Shown piece by piece: positions 44,151 to 53,138 of a DNA stretch of 64,000 bases (positions within the stretch are counted from its first letter, which is position 1; each line of letters opens with the position of its first letter). The DNA comes from CAZABG01 sp964460985 (GTDB lineage: Bacteria > Chlamydiota > Chlamydiia > Chlamydiales > Parachlamydiaceae): assembly GCA_964460985.1 (NCBI GenBank), contig CAYWQX010000002.1:1-64000 (forward strand). The letters are read 5' to 3'. Position numbers and translations under genes: made by a program. The notes beneath the pieces are model-generated. The model was not told where the DNA came from. It worked only from the letters and a program-made list of their open reading frames with translations, and searched no databases.

Positions 44151-44678
44151 TTATGGCTTAGGCATTGATAGAGAGTCGTTACCGTTTTTCCAATCTATAT
44201 AATCTTTCAAAACTTGAGCATGATCAAAGGCCAACTCATTCCACGGGATGTCTTCTAACCTGACAACAAAGGCTTTTGCGGCGTCGTCCCCTGCCGTGGG
44301 AGATTTAAAAGCTCTAGCGGTATGAGTCACTTCCACCGAATGATGTCTAAAATCTCTTGTGGGGTCTGAATATACATGAAACTGCCTTAGATCATCCAAT
44401 TCAAGATTGACCTCCTCCATCATTTCACGCCGTATTGCATTTTCAACCGTCTCGCCATATTCAACTTTTCCACCAGGTATCGCTTTACCAAATGGAGCTT
44501 TTCCCCGTTCAATGAGCACAACTCCCTTAAACTCATTCTTGTCATAGATTTCAATGATCGCCGTCGTTGTTAAAATGGGTGGCTTATGTGTTTTTGGCTG
44601 TAAGACATCAGCGTATACAACAAGAGGCACGAGCGCCAATGCAAAAACAAGACAATATTTTTTAAATATTTTTTTCAT
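44151..44678 (-). CDS. Exported Nudix hydrolase
   Basis: 175 residues from the ATG at 44678; a GTG at 44699 is the alternative. The N-terminus KKIFKKYCLVFALALVPLVVYA is a good signal peptide, unusual for a Nudix enzyme. The Nudix box reads GGKVEYGETVENAIRREMMEEVNLEL, with the usual late Gly replaced by Asn but the metal-binding REMMEE intact. A likely nucleotide or dinucleotide pyrophosphatase acting outside the cytoplasm. It precedes the Ulp1-like gene on the minus strand. Confidence 0.82.
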   Translation of the reverse strand: MKKIFKKYCLVFALALVPLVVYADVLQPKTHKPPILTTTAIIEIYDKNEFKGVVLIERGKAPFGKAIPGGKVEYGETVENAIRREMMEEVNLELDDLRQFHVYSDPTRDFRHHSVEVTHTARAFKSPTAGDDAAKAFVVRLEDIPWNELAFDHAQVLKDYIDWKNGNDSLSMPKP

Positions 44679-44775
44679 AACTTTTTGATTAATCGACACT
44701 GCCTATGATTTTAGGCGATAATATGCCAAATATTTCCATAACCCACAAGTTTTTACATGTCTTTCGAAAAAGATT

Positions 44776-45189
44776 TCAGTGATTCTCTTCTACGACACCG
44801 TTGTTAAGAAGCTGATTCAAGATATGATTCAAGTCCAGGTAGGCCCAGTACTCAATGATTTGATGAGCCTGGATGCGGTAAATGGTGACCCCTGCATAAG
44901 AGATTCGTTTCTGTGTCGGCTCGATTCCTTTGAAATCGCCTTGATGGGTCCCTTTGGCAGTCCATTGAATAACTGTTTTATCTTGATCTCTAAGTACAGA
45001 AACAGGATCGACCTTTAAATCGGGAAAGGCAGAAAGCCAAGATTGCACCACATTTTTCATGGCGCTTCTTCCTTGATAGTTTCCTAAAAGGCTGTGGATG
45101 ATGCACTGAGTATGAATGAATTGATCAATCGCCGTGAGATCTTTCTCATCCCATATTTTTGAAGCGTAGATTTCTGCGATATTTTGCAT
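44776..45189 (-). CDS. SnoaL-like / NTF2-fold protein
   Basis: 137 residues from the ATG at 45189; a TTG at 45255 would add 22 non-conserved residues. The pattern AIDQFIHTQCIIHS, GRSAMKNVVQSWLSAFPDLKVDP, VIQWTAKGTHQGDFKGIEPT and AGVTIYRIQAHQIIEYWAYLD follows SnoaL-like ester-cyclase proteins. Such proteins act on small hydrophobic substrates or have lost activity. It stands alone between the Nudix gene and a divergent unknown gene. Confidence 0.8.
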   Translation of the reverse strand: MQNIAEIYASKIWDEKDLTAIDQFIHTQCIIHSLLGNYQGRSAMKNVVQSWLSAFPDLKVDPVSVLRDQDKTVIQWTAKGTHQGDFKGIEPTQKRISYAGVTIYRIQAHQIIEYWAYLDLNHILNQLLNNGVVEENH

Positions 45190-45315
45190 AAATTGGAGGT
45201 TGTTCGATGTTAAGATTAGGGTTGTAAAGTTTAACAAACGAGTAAAAAATGGCAATCCCGATTTTGCAATATAAAAAAAATTCTTTTAGTATTCCAAAAT
45301 TAAAAGGAAAAGCCA

Positions 45316-45768
45316 ATGGTTACACCCCCTGTTTCAATTCCAACGGAGCGCTTATATTCATTTTACATCGAAGTGAAAGACCTTCGAAATCGCCTTCAAA
45401 CAAATTACTACTTTTTCCTACCCTCAAAACAAGTTGCTTTTCTTTTTTATCAAGCTTCTTCCAAAGAGGAGAGGTTTTACAAAATCCATGTATGCGCCTG
45501 CACAATCTTGGATAAAGAAAAAACATTTCATGCTCTTATCGGCGCTGAATTAATGAAAAAATACTTCTCGATCGATGTAGGTCCTTACCAAATGCCTAGA
45601 GGCCATAAAATCTCTTCGGCACTAGCTGAAAAAATTCAAAAAGCGGTTTGTGATTCAACTGTTTTTGAAAAGAAGGAATCTACTGAAAAAGACATTGATG
45701 ATTCAATTAAGAAAGAGTTTTTTGAATTTGCATCGACTAATAAAATTCGTTTATTTGATACTTTATAA
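45316..45768 (+). CDS. Hypothetical protein
   Basis: 150 residues with AAAGGA before the ATG. The N-terminal half is beta-rich and aromatic (LYSFYIEVKDLRNRL; YYFFLPSKQVAFLFY); the C-terminal part is a charged helix. No signal peptide, membrane span or known family. Its end overlaps the RsmI-like gene on the other strand by 6 bases. Function unknown. Confidence 0.6.
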   Translation: MVTPPVSIPTERLYSFYIEVKDLRNRLQTNYYFFLPSKQVAFLFYQASSKEERFYKIHVCACTILDKEKTFHALIGAELMKKYFSIDVGPYQMPRGHKISSALAEKIQKAVCDSTVFEKKESTEKDIDDSIKKEFFEFASTNKIRLFDTL

Positions 45769-46410
45769 GTATACCAAAAAGATCGCAGGAATTTTATTAA
45801 AAGAAGGGACGCTCACTTTTTTCCATTCCGCGATGGATTTCACAAGGACTTTTTGATCGCTGCCCATTAAGTTGATCGCGATCCCAAGTTTCGCAAATGG
45901 CGGAAGAAGAGATATAAGTTTAGATAACGTCTTTTCGTTACGATAAGGCGCTTCAATAAAAAGATGGGTTGTCCCTTTGTCGAGTTTCAGATTTTTAAGC
46001 TCGTAGGGTAAATAACCGTGAAACCAGAATGACTGAGATGGAAGACCCGAGAGCATGAGAGCAAGGATTATCGAAGAGGGCCCTACAAGCGCTTCAACAG
46101 GCAGATTTAAGCTCCGCATGGCCTCTACAAGCATATATCCTGGATCTGCCAGGCAAGGAAGCCCTGCGTCGGTGATGAGCCCCCACACTTCCCCCTTTTT
46201 AATCGGATCGATGAGCGGCTTTAAATCTTTGGTATGCTCATTTAAAAGCTGAATCGGAAGCTGTCTATTAAACCGCTTGAGGTAGCGCCTCCCCTCTTTT
46301 TCGCTCTCCGCGATCAGACCATGCAGGGCATCTATTTTTTTGGCGACGAGTGGTGTGAACGAACCCTCTTCAGCGCCCTCGGCAATTAAGTTCGGCAGTA
46401 AAATCAGCAT
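45763..46410 (-). CDS. RsmI-like tetrapyrrole-type SAM methyltransferase
   Basis: 215 residues. ESEKEGRRYLKRF and the strongly conserved LITDAGLPCLADPGYMLVEAM and ALVGPSSIILALMLSGLPSQSFWFHGYLP identify the RsmI branch of the tetrapyrrole methylase fold; RsmI 2'-O-methylates C1402 of 16S rRNA. It is about 60-70 residues shorter than E. coli RsmI and lacks its usual N-terminal GN-GDITLRA part, beginning MLILLPNLIAEG, so it may be a divergent paralogue with another target. The start overlaps holA by a few bases, an order also seen in Chlamydia. Confidence 0.8.
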   Translation of the reverse strand: MLILLPNLIAEGAEEGSFTPLVAKKIDALHGLIAESEKEGRRYLKRFNRQLPIQLLNEHTKDLKPLIDPIKKGEVWGLITDAGLPCLADPGYMLVEAMRSLNLPVEALVGPSSIILALMLSGLPSQSFWFHGYLPYELKNLKLDKGTTHLFIEAPYRNEKTLSKLISLLPPFAKLGIAINLMGSDQKVLVKSIAEWKKVSVPSFNKIPAIFLVYL

Positions 46411-47396
46411 GGGAATTCAGCCGCCAGCATATCGGTGAGAAGCTCATAGTCAGGCTGGCCCTCTCTTCCTTTCAGATCAAAATCGTCAACTAATGTGAGC
46501 GCTTTTTTAAGCCGTTCAAATCCCATTCGCCGCACACTTTCAAGGTGTTTTTCCAAAACAAATCCTTTCATGTAAGGAAAGGTCTCAGTAATTTTTTGAG
46601 GAGTTCCCCCATTCTTCAAAATGGAGGCTACTTTTAGCTCCGTTTCAATCTGCCCTCGAAGTTGTTTGAGAAGGGCAAAATAATTGCCTCCCTGAGAGAG
46701 GATATTGCGCATGATTTTTATTGCTTTGGCTCGGTCGGCTTTGAAAAGCGACTCTGACAATTCAAATATATTAGACTCTGCCCCCTTAGCAACCAAAAGA
46801 TCGACATCTTGAACTGTAATCCTGTCTCGGGTATCAACAAACGTAAAAAGTTTATCCAGTTCTTGTCTTAAAAGCTGAGAGTCGGCTTTCGTTTCGCGAG
46901 CGAGCATCACAAGAGCCGGCTGATCGATCCGCTTGCCCACCTTAGCGCACTCAACCCCAATCCACTCTTCAATTCCTTTTTCCTTTTGCCAACTTTTTTC
47001 GGCCGACAGATCAAGAACCACCCCCTCTTTTTCAACTTTTTTATAAAAAGCCGACGCGGACGGCACCCCGCTTAAAATAATGAAGGTGCCGGGAGCCCCC
47101 TTTAAAACAGCCTCTTCTTCTTGTTTGCTAAGGGCGCTGACATCTTCTACAATAATAATTTGACTTGCGCTAAAGAAGCTTAAAGTGTTGAGCTCATCTA
47201 ATACACTTCCCCCTTTTACCCGCTTAATGGCAAACTCCCCAATCTTCTCTTTGCGGGCGATTTTCCCGGCTAGAAGATCAATCGCCAGCCTATTTTCCTG
47301 CGCCCCCTCGGATGCAATTAAATAAAGGGGGGGAAATTGAAGCTTCATAGCTCCATCAATATGCTTTTCAAAGGCGCGTAGTGAACTGAATTTCAT
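46404..47396 (-). CDS. holA: DNA polymerase III delta subunit
   Basis: 330 residues from the ATG at 47396; a TTG 12 codons upstream is less likely. The clamp-loader delta pattern is visible: PPLYLIASEGAQENRLAIDLL (clamp-wrench start), TLSFFSASQIIIVEDVSAL, IDQPALVMLARETKADSQLLRQELDKLFTF, FELSESLFKADRAKAIKIMRNIL and NYFALLKQLRGQIE. It opens the beta clamp with the delta-prime encoded at 4398-5171. It divergently faces the Inc-like gene at 47485 across 88 bases. Confidence 0.88.
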   Translation of the reverse strand: MKFSSLRAFEKHIDGAMKLQFPPLYLIASEGAQENRLAIDLLAGKIARKEKIGEFAIKRVKGGSVLDELNTLSFFSASQIIIVEDVSALSKQEEEAVLKGAPGTFIILSGVPSASAFYKKVEKEGVVLDLSAEKSWQKEKGIEEWIGVECAKVGKRIDQPALVMLARETKADSQLLRQELDKLFTFVDTRDRITVQDVDLLVAKGAESNIFELSESLFKADRAKAIKIMRNILSQGGNYFALLKQLRGQIETELKVASILKNGGTPQKITETFPYMKGFVLEKHLESVRRMGFERLKKALTLVDDFDLKGREGQPDYELLTDMLAAEFPC

Positions 47397-47484
47397 GCTC
47401 TTTATCTTAAATGTTAAGATCTCATTAATCAATCCCTTAAATATTGCTTAAAAGAGCTATAATGAAAGTTAGAGAGGACACACT

Positions 47485-49743
47485 ATGCCAATTGAACCTA
47501 TCACTCCAGAAAACCTTGTTCAAGAAGTTTCAAGAATACCCCCAACCCCGTCCGACACTGTTGAAAAATATGGCCACACTTTTAAAAAAATTGCTTTTGC
47601 AACAGGTGCAGTAGTCGTTGTGGCGATTACAGTATCACTGGTCGCAGCCGCTATTTTCTGGGGAGCCCCAGTTGCCATCCCCCTCCTTGCCGTCGCCGCC
47701 ACCCTCTTTATCGGAACCGGCGGCGTTGCCGTCGCCTCCAAATTCTTCAAAGATAAAATCATCAACAAGCTAACGCCGCCTGATTCCATCCAAAATCTAG
47801 AGGTAAGGCTTTATACTTTGATGGGCGACAAATATGATCCAGAACTTGTTTCGCGATTAAAAAGCAGCGTGAACCAAACTCAAGCATCAGAAGTCATGAG
47901 CGTTCTGAATGATATCATCAAAATCCATAAGCAAGTGAATCAATTGCCTGTTGGCTCCCCCATTAACAAAAAAAGCATCGAAGAGGTTGAAAAAAATCTA
48001 AAAACAAAAATCGATGCTCTTCCGCCCTTTGCGAAAACAGAACTCACAAAATTAATGAATAATATGCCTTATAGCCAGGATGGCATTGTCCTGAACGCCT
48101 CTCCGCTTCAAGAAAACCTTCCTTTTTCTAAACTGATTCCTTTACTGAAGGAGCTGCTCGGAGAGGGATATAGTTCCGATGATGCCAAATTAATTTTAGA
48201 GGGAGGCAAAGGTCTCAAATATCAGTTTGAAATGATCAAACTCCTTGAATCGATCAAAAATGGAGAAGAAGTATCGGGAAAAATTGCTTTGCATATCACC
48301 CACCAACATGATGAAGGAAAAGATGCTGAAGCCGTTTTAAAACTCTTTAGTCGACTGCAAAATAAAGAATCTCCCATTTTAACCGAAACAGAATCGATCG
48401 CAAGACAGCTTTTGGGTGAAAAGTTTAAGGATAGCGACATCGCTTTAATAAAAAAATATGGAGGGCTCGATCGATCTTTAAAAGATTTAATCATGCTGAT
48501 GACGGAACTTAAAGCACAAAAAAAAGATTTAAGAGATGTAGAAGATGTTAAGCGAATTTTGGTTGTAACAAGTTCTCTCCTTGAAAAAGTGGTTCCTATT
48601 TTAAAGGAAAATGAAGTTGAAACTACAAAATACCTTAATTTAATTAATCGCATTGTAGGAATAAATAATGATAAAATTCCTATCAAGTGGGACATTACCG
48701 TAAAAGCCTTTTTAGAATTAGGGGTATCGAAGCTGTTTCTGTTAAGGCCAGGACAATATTCGCTTGGACTAAATCAAAAAATTTATACGATTGCACCCTT
48801 CGAAAAAGATGAATTGAATCCTTACACCTTAGGCATGATTAAAGGCCCGGAACGAATATTCTCAAAACAATCTCATCCGCTCTTCGAAACAAGAAATGTT
48901 ATAGTAGAAAATCTTCCGAATGATGTCGCAAACAATCTTTTGCAAGATATTGTGGATAGAAAAATTGAAATGGTTCCAGTAACGGATAATGAGAATTATA
49001 AAACCACCATTAAAACTTCCGCTCAATTCAACAAAGATCTCCATAGAGAAAATTATTTAATTAATGGTCATCTCTATCCAATTATGGGTAGAGAAAAAGC
49101 AGAAAGCTTCATTTATTATGATCTTCTTAAAATGGTAAATTTTGATGTAGAAAAAGCTTATTCTATTTCTACCATGCTAACTCAAACAAATGCCGTCGAT
49201 CAACTGGCTGAAGTCACCAACTTAGCTCGAATGCACTTTGGAAATGACGATATCGTGAGTTCGGGTACTGAAGCTTTAGTTTCTGTTACAAAGATTGCAA
49301 ACGGTTATGTAGTCGATGTCCATCGCACATACAAATTGTATCACAATACTTCACCCCTACGATTCGATCTTACAAACCCTAATTCAGAGTTAGTGCCGCT
49401 TGTCAATGTGCATTACAAGTTTACTCTATCTGAAAGAGATGTTGCTGAAGGCTATATGAGAGACGGTAATATTGTTAAAACTCTTTCCTTTATCGATACA
49501 GAGTATAACCTCAAGGGTCTTCAGCTGTGGACTCTTTTACGAAATAAAATCGGTGAAGATAAAATTGATCGCATAAATACGGCGGAGATAAAAGCAGAGC
49601 AGATTGATCCGCTTCTTCAAATTCTTGAAATGATCGATCAAAATGATCCAACCGTTGAAATTGCCATAAAAAATCTTCTCGATTCAGCACCTAACAAAGA
49701 AGTGATCCATAGTATTTTCGATGCCCTAAAAGCGGCTCAGTAG
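47485..49743 (+). CDS. Large predicted inclusion-membrane-type protein
   Basis: 752 residues. GAGAGGA precedes the ATG. Residues about 36-58 and 62-84 are two membrane segments joined by a tight turn (FWGAPVA): the bilobed hydrophobic domain typical of chlamydial Inc proteins. The N-terminal 35 residues would be short and polar; the remaining 660 residues are helical and charged and would face the host cytosol if this is an Inc. A C-terminal domain (about 550-690) has a globular look (YYDLLKMVNFDVEKAYSI; VSVTKIANGYVVDVHRTYKLYHNT). No known family. It overlaps the next gene's end on the minus strand by 18 bases. Confidence 0.75.
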   Translation: MPIEPITPENLVQEVSRIPPTPSDTVEKYGHTFKKIAFATGAVVVVAITVSLVAAAIFWGAPVAIPLLAVAATLFIGTGGVAVASKFFKDKIINKLTPPDSIQNLEVRLYTLMGDKYDPELVSRLKSSVNQTQASEVMSVLNDIIKIHKQVNQLPVGSPINKKSIEEVEKNLKTKIDALPPFAKTELTKLMNNMPYSQDGIVLNASPLQENLPFSKLIPLLKELLGEGYSSDDAKLILEGGKGLKYQFEMIKLLESIKNGEEVSGKIALHITHQHDEGKDAEAVLKLFSRLQNKESPILTETESIARQLLGEKFKDSDIALIKKYGGLDRSLKDLIMLMTELKAQKKDLRDVEDVKRILVVTSSLLEKVVPILKENEVETTKYLNLINRIVGINNDKIPIKWDITVKAFLELGVSKLFLLRPGQYSLGLNQKIYTIAPFEKDELNPYTLGMIKGPERIFSKQSHPLFETRNVIVENLPNDVANNLLQDIVDRKIEMVPVTDNENYKTTIKTSAQFNKDLHRENYLINGHLYPIMGREKAESFIYYDLLKMVNFDVEKAYSISTMLTQTNAVDQLAEVTNLARMHFGNDDIVSSGTEALVSVTKIANGYVVDVHRTYKLYHNTSPLRFDLTNPNSELVPLVNVHYKFTLSERDVAEGYMRDGNIVKTLSFIDTEYNLKGLQLWTLLRNKIGEDKIDRINTAEIKAEQIDPLLQILEMIDQNDPTVEIAIKNLLDSAPNKEVIHSIFDALKAAQ

Positions 49744-50862
49744 ATAGTAGGAGAAGGGAACGAAGGCCTCCTTGGAATCTTCAGGGTCGTACCATTTGAT
49801 AAGCTCGGTTTCCTTCGTAGGAGAGAAGTCGGGTTTGTTTAGTTCTATTCGAGCAACGATTTCCACAATTGACTCTCTCACATCGTGAATGACAGCAAGA
49901 AAGGAGATTTTCTCGATTTGCTCGGGAGGAATACTCGCCTCTTCTTGCATTTCTTGAATGAATTGTTTTTCCCACTTAAGAGAGCTGTTATCGAAAGAAC
50001 CCGCGGGAAGAAGTTCAAAAGCTCCCTGATATTGGGAGACATTTGTGGAACGCTTCGCGATAAGTATTTTGTTTTGATAGGTCGTAATTCCGCTTATACA
50101 CACCCCTTTTATGCCGAGGTCAAGGCCGCGAAGCTGAGCTAAAAAATGCTTATACTCCACAAAAACCCCTTGCAGAGTGTCTCCCTTCATCCCGATAAAA
50201 TGAAGAATTTTACCATTGAAGAGGTGCGGCTTTTGTTGAATTTCTTCATTCCAGATAAGATCTGCTGACAGCTTTTGTGCGTCTGATAATCTCACTCCCT
50301 CTGGGGTGGGTATAATTTTAACCTTCAAATTAGGACCGGAATACAACGTCTGATAATTTTCAGCCTCTATTCTTTTTTGGAGTTGTTCCCAATCGGGATC
50401 TAAAAGACGATCATCAAAGTGAATCACTTCATCCGCCGACAAGCCAAGGGCATTTAATGCCGGCACATATTTATCGGTTTGCTCTGTCAGAACGGCTGAG
50501 AAATAAGACTCGATACCTGCATTTTTTAAACAGTTTCTTGCGTAGCTATCCGATGCAGTCGTGCTTAATACCATTTTTAATTGATTGAGCTTGGCAAAAT
50601 GCAAAAATTCTTGAGCCCCTTTTCGGAGCGGCGGGCTTTGATTAAGCTTTTCTTGATAAGCTTCAAAGAGGTTATCTCCCGTCAAATGATATTTTTCTTG
50701 AAGGGTCCGAACCACCTCTCTAATGGGAATATGGAGCGATTGAAACTCTTCCTGATTTCCTTCAACTCCCCTCTCTTTAAGAAATTCCAAATAGACTTGG
50801 TAAAGGAACGGGTGGGAATCGAGCAGAGTTCCGTCTAAATCGATAATTAAACCTTTAATCAA
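49726..50862 (-). CDS. HAD phosphatase fused to Nudix-like domain
   Basis: 378 residues, TTG start at 50862 overlapping the upstream stop as TTGA; the start must be here because HAD motif I (IIDLDGTLLD, Asp8 and Asp10) follows at once. HAD motif II lies near LSTTAS (100-104), Lys131 in TDKY, and the acidic motif in HFDDRLLD (148-155). From about 185 to 378 a Nudix-type domain follows (KGVCISGITTYQNKILIAKRS; LLPAGSFD; FIQEMQEEASI), with a degenerate Nudix box. Operonic with nonulosonate synthase and cytidylyltransferase genes, so a sugar-phosphate or nucleotide-sugar role is likely. Confidence 0.8.
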   Translation of the reverse strand: MIKGLIIDLDGTLLDSHPFLYQVYLEFLKERGVEGNQEEFQSLHIPIREVVRTLQEKYHLTGDNLFEAYQEKLNQSPPLRKGAQEFLHFAKLNQLKMVLSTTASDSYARNCLKNAGIESYFSAVLTEQTDKYVPALNALGLSADEVIHFDDRLLDPDWEQLQKRIEAENYQTLYSGPNLKVKIIPTPEGVRLSDAQKLSADLIWNEEIQQKPHLFNGKILHFIGMKGDTLQGVFVEYKHFLAQLRGLDLGIKGVCISGITTYQNKILIAKRSTNVSQYQGAFELLPAGSFDNSSLKWEKQFIQEMQEEASIPPEQIEKISFLAVIHDVRESIVEIVARIELNKPDFSPTKETELIKWYDPEDSKEAFVPFSYYLLSRF

Positions 50863-52316
50863 GGAATTCCCTCGCCTATTTGATAGTCTTTTTCAGCTAT
50901 GGCACCCTCTACAGAGAGAATATCTTTTGGATCAATCCCGGGCCGATTTTTCCCCGGCCTTAAAATAGAAAAGTTATAGCCTTCTTTAAAAACTTCTCCC
51001 TTGGCAATTTTTTGCGTGCTTTGGAGCCTTCTTCTGGCAAAATGAAAAAGCTCTTCTTCACTCGGCTCGATTTTTTTAAAGCCGCTCCCCATCATTTTTT
51101 CTGCCTCGCGAATTCTTCTCACAAGGGACTTTAACTCTTCCAAAGTGATCGCGAAATTATGATCGGGTCCTTTAAGAAAACGATCTAAAGTAAAATGTTT
51201 TTCGATTGCGGAGGCTCCTAAAGCGACAGCCGCTAGAGGCGCTGTAAAAGGGTCGGAAGAGTGATCGGAGAGGCCTGTCGGAAGACCTAAGCTTTCACGA
51301 AATGTCTGTATCGATTTTAAATTCATATCTTCCGGAGGAGCCGGATACTTGGCCGTGCATTGAAGAAGAGTAAGTTCGCCTGCAATTTTTCCTTTAAGGT
51401 AATCAACCGTCCATAAAACGTCCTCAAAGCTGCTTGTTCCAGTTGATACAAAAACAGGCTTTTTTGTTTTCGCAACCAGTTCAAGCAAACGAATATGATG
51501 ATTTTCATAGGAGGCAATTTTATGTTTTTTCACGAAAGGATCGATCAGATGAAAATCCTCAACAGAAAAGGGAGAGGCCATAAATTCGATCCCCTCTCTC
51601 TCACAGATATCGGCAATTTTCGGAAGCCAGTCGGGAGGAAATTCCAACTTTTTGAAAAGAGTGTGAATATCCTCTCCTAAATAGTCTGCAGTCCCTGCAT
51701 TCTTGGCATAAATGGTATCTGCCTTAAACACCTGAAATTTGACGGCATCCGCTTCTGCCGCAGCGGCCCCTTGCACCATCGCGACCATTCTTTCCCAGTC
51801 ATCTTCACCTGTTTTCCAATTAGATCCGGCCTCCGCAATAATAAAGACCTTTTTTCTCTCTTCATTGAGCTTAAGCTTAAAAACTAAAGTATCTCCATCC
51901 ACCCCGATTTTTTGAAAACCGGCCTGAGTAAAAATGGTTAAGGAGGCAAGGTTGTCATTTTTAATACGGGCTACAAGATTTGAAACTCCCCTGGCTTTAA
52001 TCCAGGGCTTGATTTCCTCTAGTATTTTTTTCCCAAGACCCTTCCCCCGAAACCTCTGATCTATCACAATAGAAATCTCAACCCCTTCCTGGGCTGGGTT
52101 AAAACGAAGAGTCGCGACTCTTTCGCCTTCTTCCAACACAAAGAGAGAAGGCAGCGCGTGGATGGAAAAATATTTTTCAAGGAACTTTGGATAAAACGAG
52201 TCTAAGGAGAGGATCTCTTTAAACGTCAAAGAGTTTTTTCTCGCCTCCGCATCCGAACGCATGGCCATCACAAGTTCGGCATATTCTTGAGTCGGTTGAA
52301 TAATCTCGAGTCTCAT
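50859..52316 (-). CDS. GNAT acetyltransferase fused to NeuB-type nonulosonate synthase
   Basis: 485 residues from the ATG at 52316 (ATGA overlap with the gene upstream). Residues 1-150 are a GNAT domain with the acetyl-CoA motif DQRFRGKGLGKKIL (86-99). Residues 157-430 are a NeuB/PseI/SpsE-type synthase: IIAEAGSNWKTG, DAVKFQVFKADT, GIEFMASPFS, KKPVFVSTGT, LLQCTAKYPAP, GLSDHS and GASAIEKHFTLDR. A C-terminal antifreeze-like (SAF) domain follows (LQSTQKIAKGEVF; SILRPGKNRPGI). The synthase condenses PEP with an amino sugar; the GNAT part recalls PseH. The sugar made cannot be told from sequence alone. Confidence 0.9.
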   Translation of the reverse strand: MRLEIIQPTQEYAELVMAMRSDAEARKNSLTFKEILSLDSFYPKFLEKYFSIHALPSLFVLEEGERVATLRFNPAQEGVEISIVIDQRFRGKGLGKKILEEIKPWIKARGVSNLVARIKNDNLASLTIFTQAGFQKIGVDGDTLVFKLKLNEERKKVFIIAEAGSNWKTGEDDWERMVAMVQGAAAAEADAVKFQVFKADTIYAKNAGTADYLGEDIHTLFKKLEFPPDWLPKIADICEREGIEFMASPFSVEDFHLIDPFVKKHKIASYENHHIRLLELVAKTKKPVFVSTGTSSFEDVLWTVDYLKGKIAGELTLLQCTAKYPAPPEDMNLKSIQTFRESLGLPTGLSDHSSDPFTAPLAAVALGASAIEKHFTLDRFLKGPDHNFAITLEELKSLVRRIREAEKMMGSGFKKIEPSEEELFHFARRRLQSTQKIAKGEVFKEGYNFSILRPGKNRPGIDPKDILSVEGAIAEKDYQIGEGIP

Positions 52317-53062
52317 ACTTTTTTCTGCTCTACATGGGCGTTTATCAAAGACCACTCAGGATGCTTTTCGATTAAATGCAATAGATCTTCCAGATCAAAA
52401 TCCCTTTTTTTGGGGTAGAGCTGTTCAATAAGTCGTTTGATGAGTTCGAAATCATCTTGGGTATCAACAGTCCAGCGATGCTTAGAGGCATTTTCTTTAT
52501 AAGTAAACTGTCCGATTTTAAAGAGTTCAGGGTGGTTATAAACAAACGGGGTTACATGCTCTCTTTCCGCCTCAAAAAAAGCTTTATCATAAGCCTCTTC
52601 AAGCGCTCTTCGTTTGAAGATTTCAACATCCATCCCCCTTGGAAACGTCCTTTCTAAGGTATTCGAATAGTAGTCGTATTGGGGATAACGAGAAAGAAAC
52701 TCTCCTAGAATCGCATCGATTATTTTTGGATCGATAAGGGGGCAATCGGCAGTTACTCGAATAATCACATCGATATTGTAGTGGCGCGCGCTCTTGACAT
52801 AACGATCGAGCACATCGGCTTCCGAACCCGTATAATAGGAAATATTTGCCGATTTTGCGACCTCTATCAACACTTTATCTTGTGGATTCGAGGTGGTTGC
52901 TAAAATGAGGACTAGTGGATGGCTTACTTTTTTGAGACGCTCTATTTGGTATTCAAGAAGACTCTTTTCCAGAACCTTGAAAAGGGGTTTTCCGGGAAGT
53001 CTGGTGGCTCCCATGCGAGCTTGTATAATGATACCGACTTTTAATGGTGAAGAGAGTTGCAT
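52313..53062 (-). CDS. SpsF-like cytidylyltransferase
   Basis: 249 residues. The nucleotide-binding motif IIIQARMGATRLPGKPL (residues 11-27), EYQIERLKK, RVTADCPLIDP, YYSNTLERTFPRGMDVEIF and HRWTVDTQDDFELIK define the SpsF/CMP-sugar nucleotidyltransferase family. It would activate the acidic sugar made by the NeuB-type fusion encoded next, giving a CMP-sugar for envelope or protein glycosylation. First gene of a three-gene minus-strand operon ending at 49726. Confidence 0.9.
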   Translation of the reverse strand: MQLSSPLKVGIIIQARMGATRLPGKPLFKVLEKSLLEYQIERLKKVSHPLVLILATTSNPQDKVLIEVAKSANISYYTGSEADVLDRYVKSARHYNIDVIIRVTADCPLIDPKIIDAILGEFLSRYPQYDYYSNTLERTFPRGMDVEIFKRRALEEAYDKAFFEAEREHVTPFVYNHPELFKIGQFTYKENASKHRWTVDTQDDFELIKRLIEQLYPKKRDFDLEDLLHLIEKHPEWSLINAHVEQKKV

Positions 53063-53138
53063 CTCCTCATTGTAAGAATCAAGATTATTTAATGATAGAG
53101 GAGAGAAAGAGCGTTTGAAGCCCTTCTCTCCAGAAGAT

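Noticed and set aside
53100..53131. Hairpin GGAGAGAA/TTCTCTCC just past the histone-like gene as a terminator
   Set aside because: The stem exists, but no T-run follows on the minus strand and the loop is long, so termination is not convincing.
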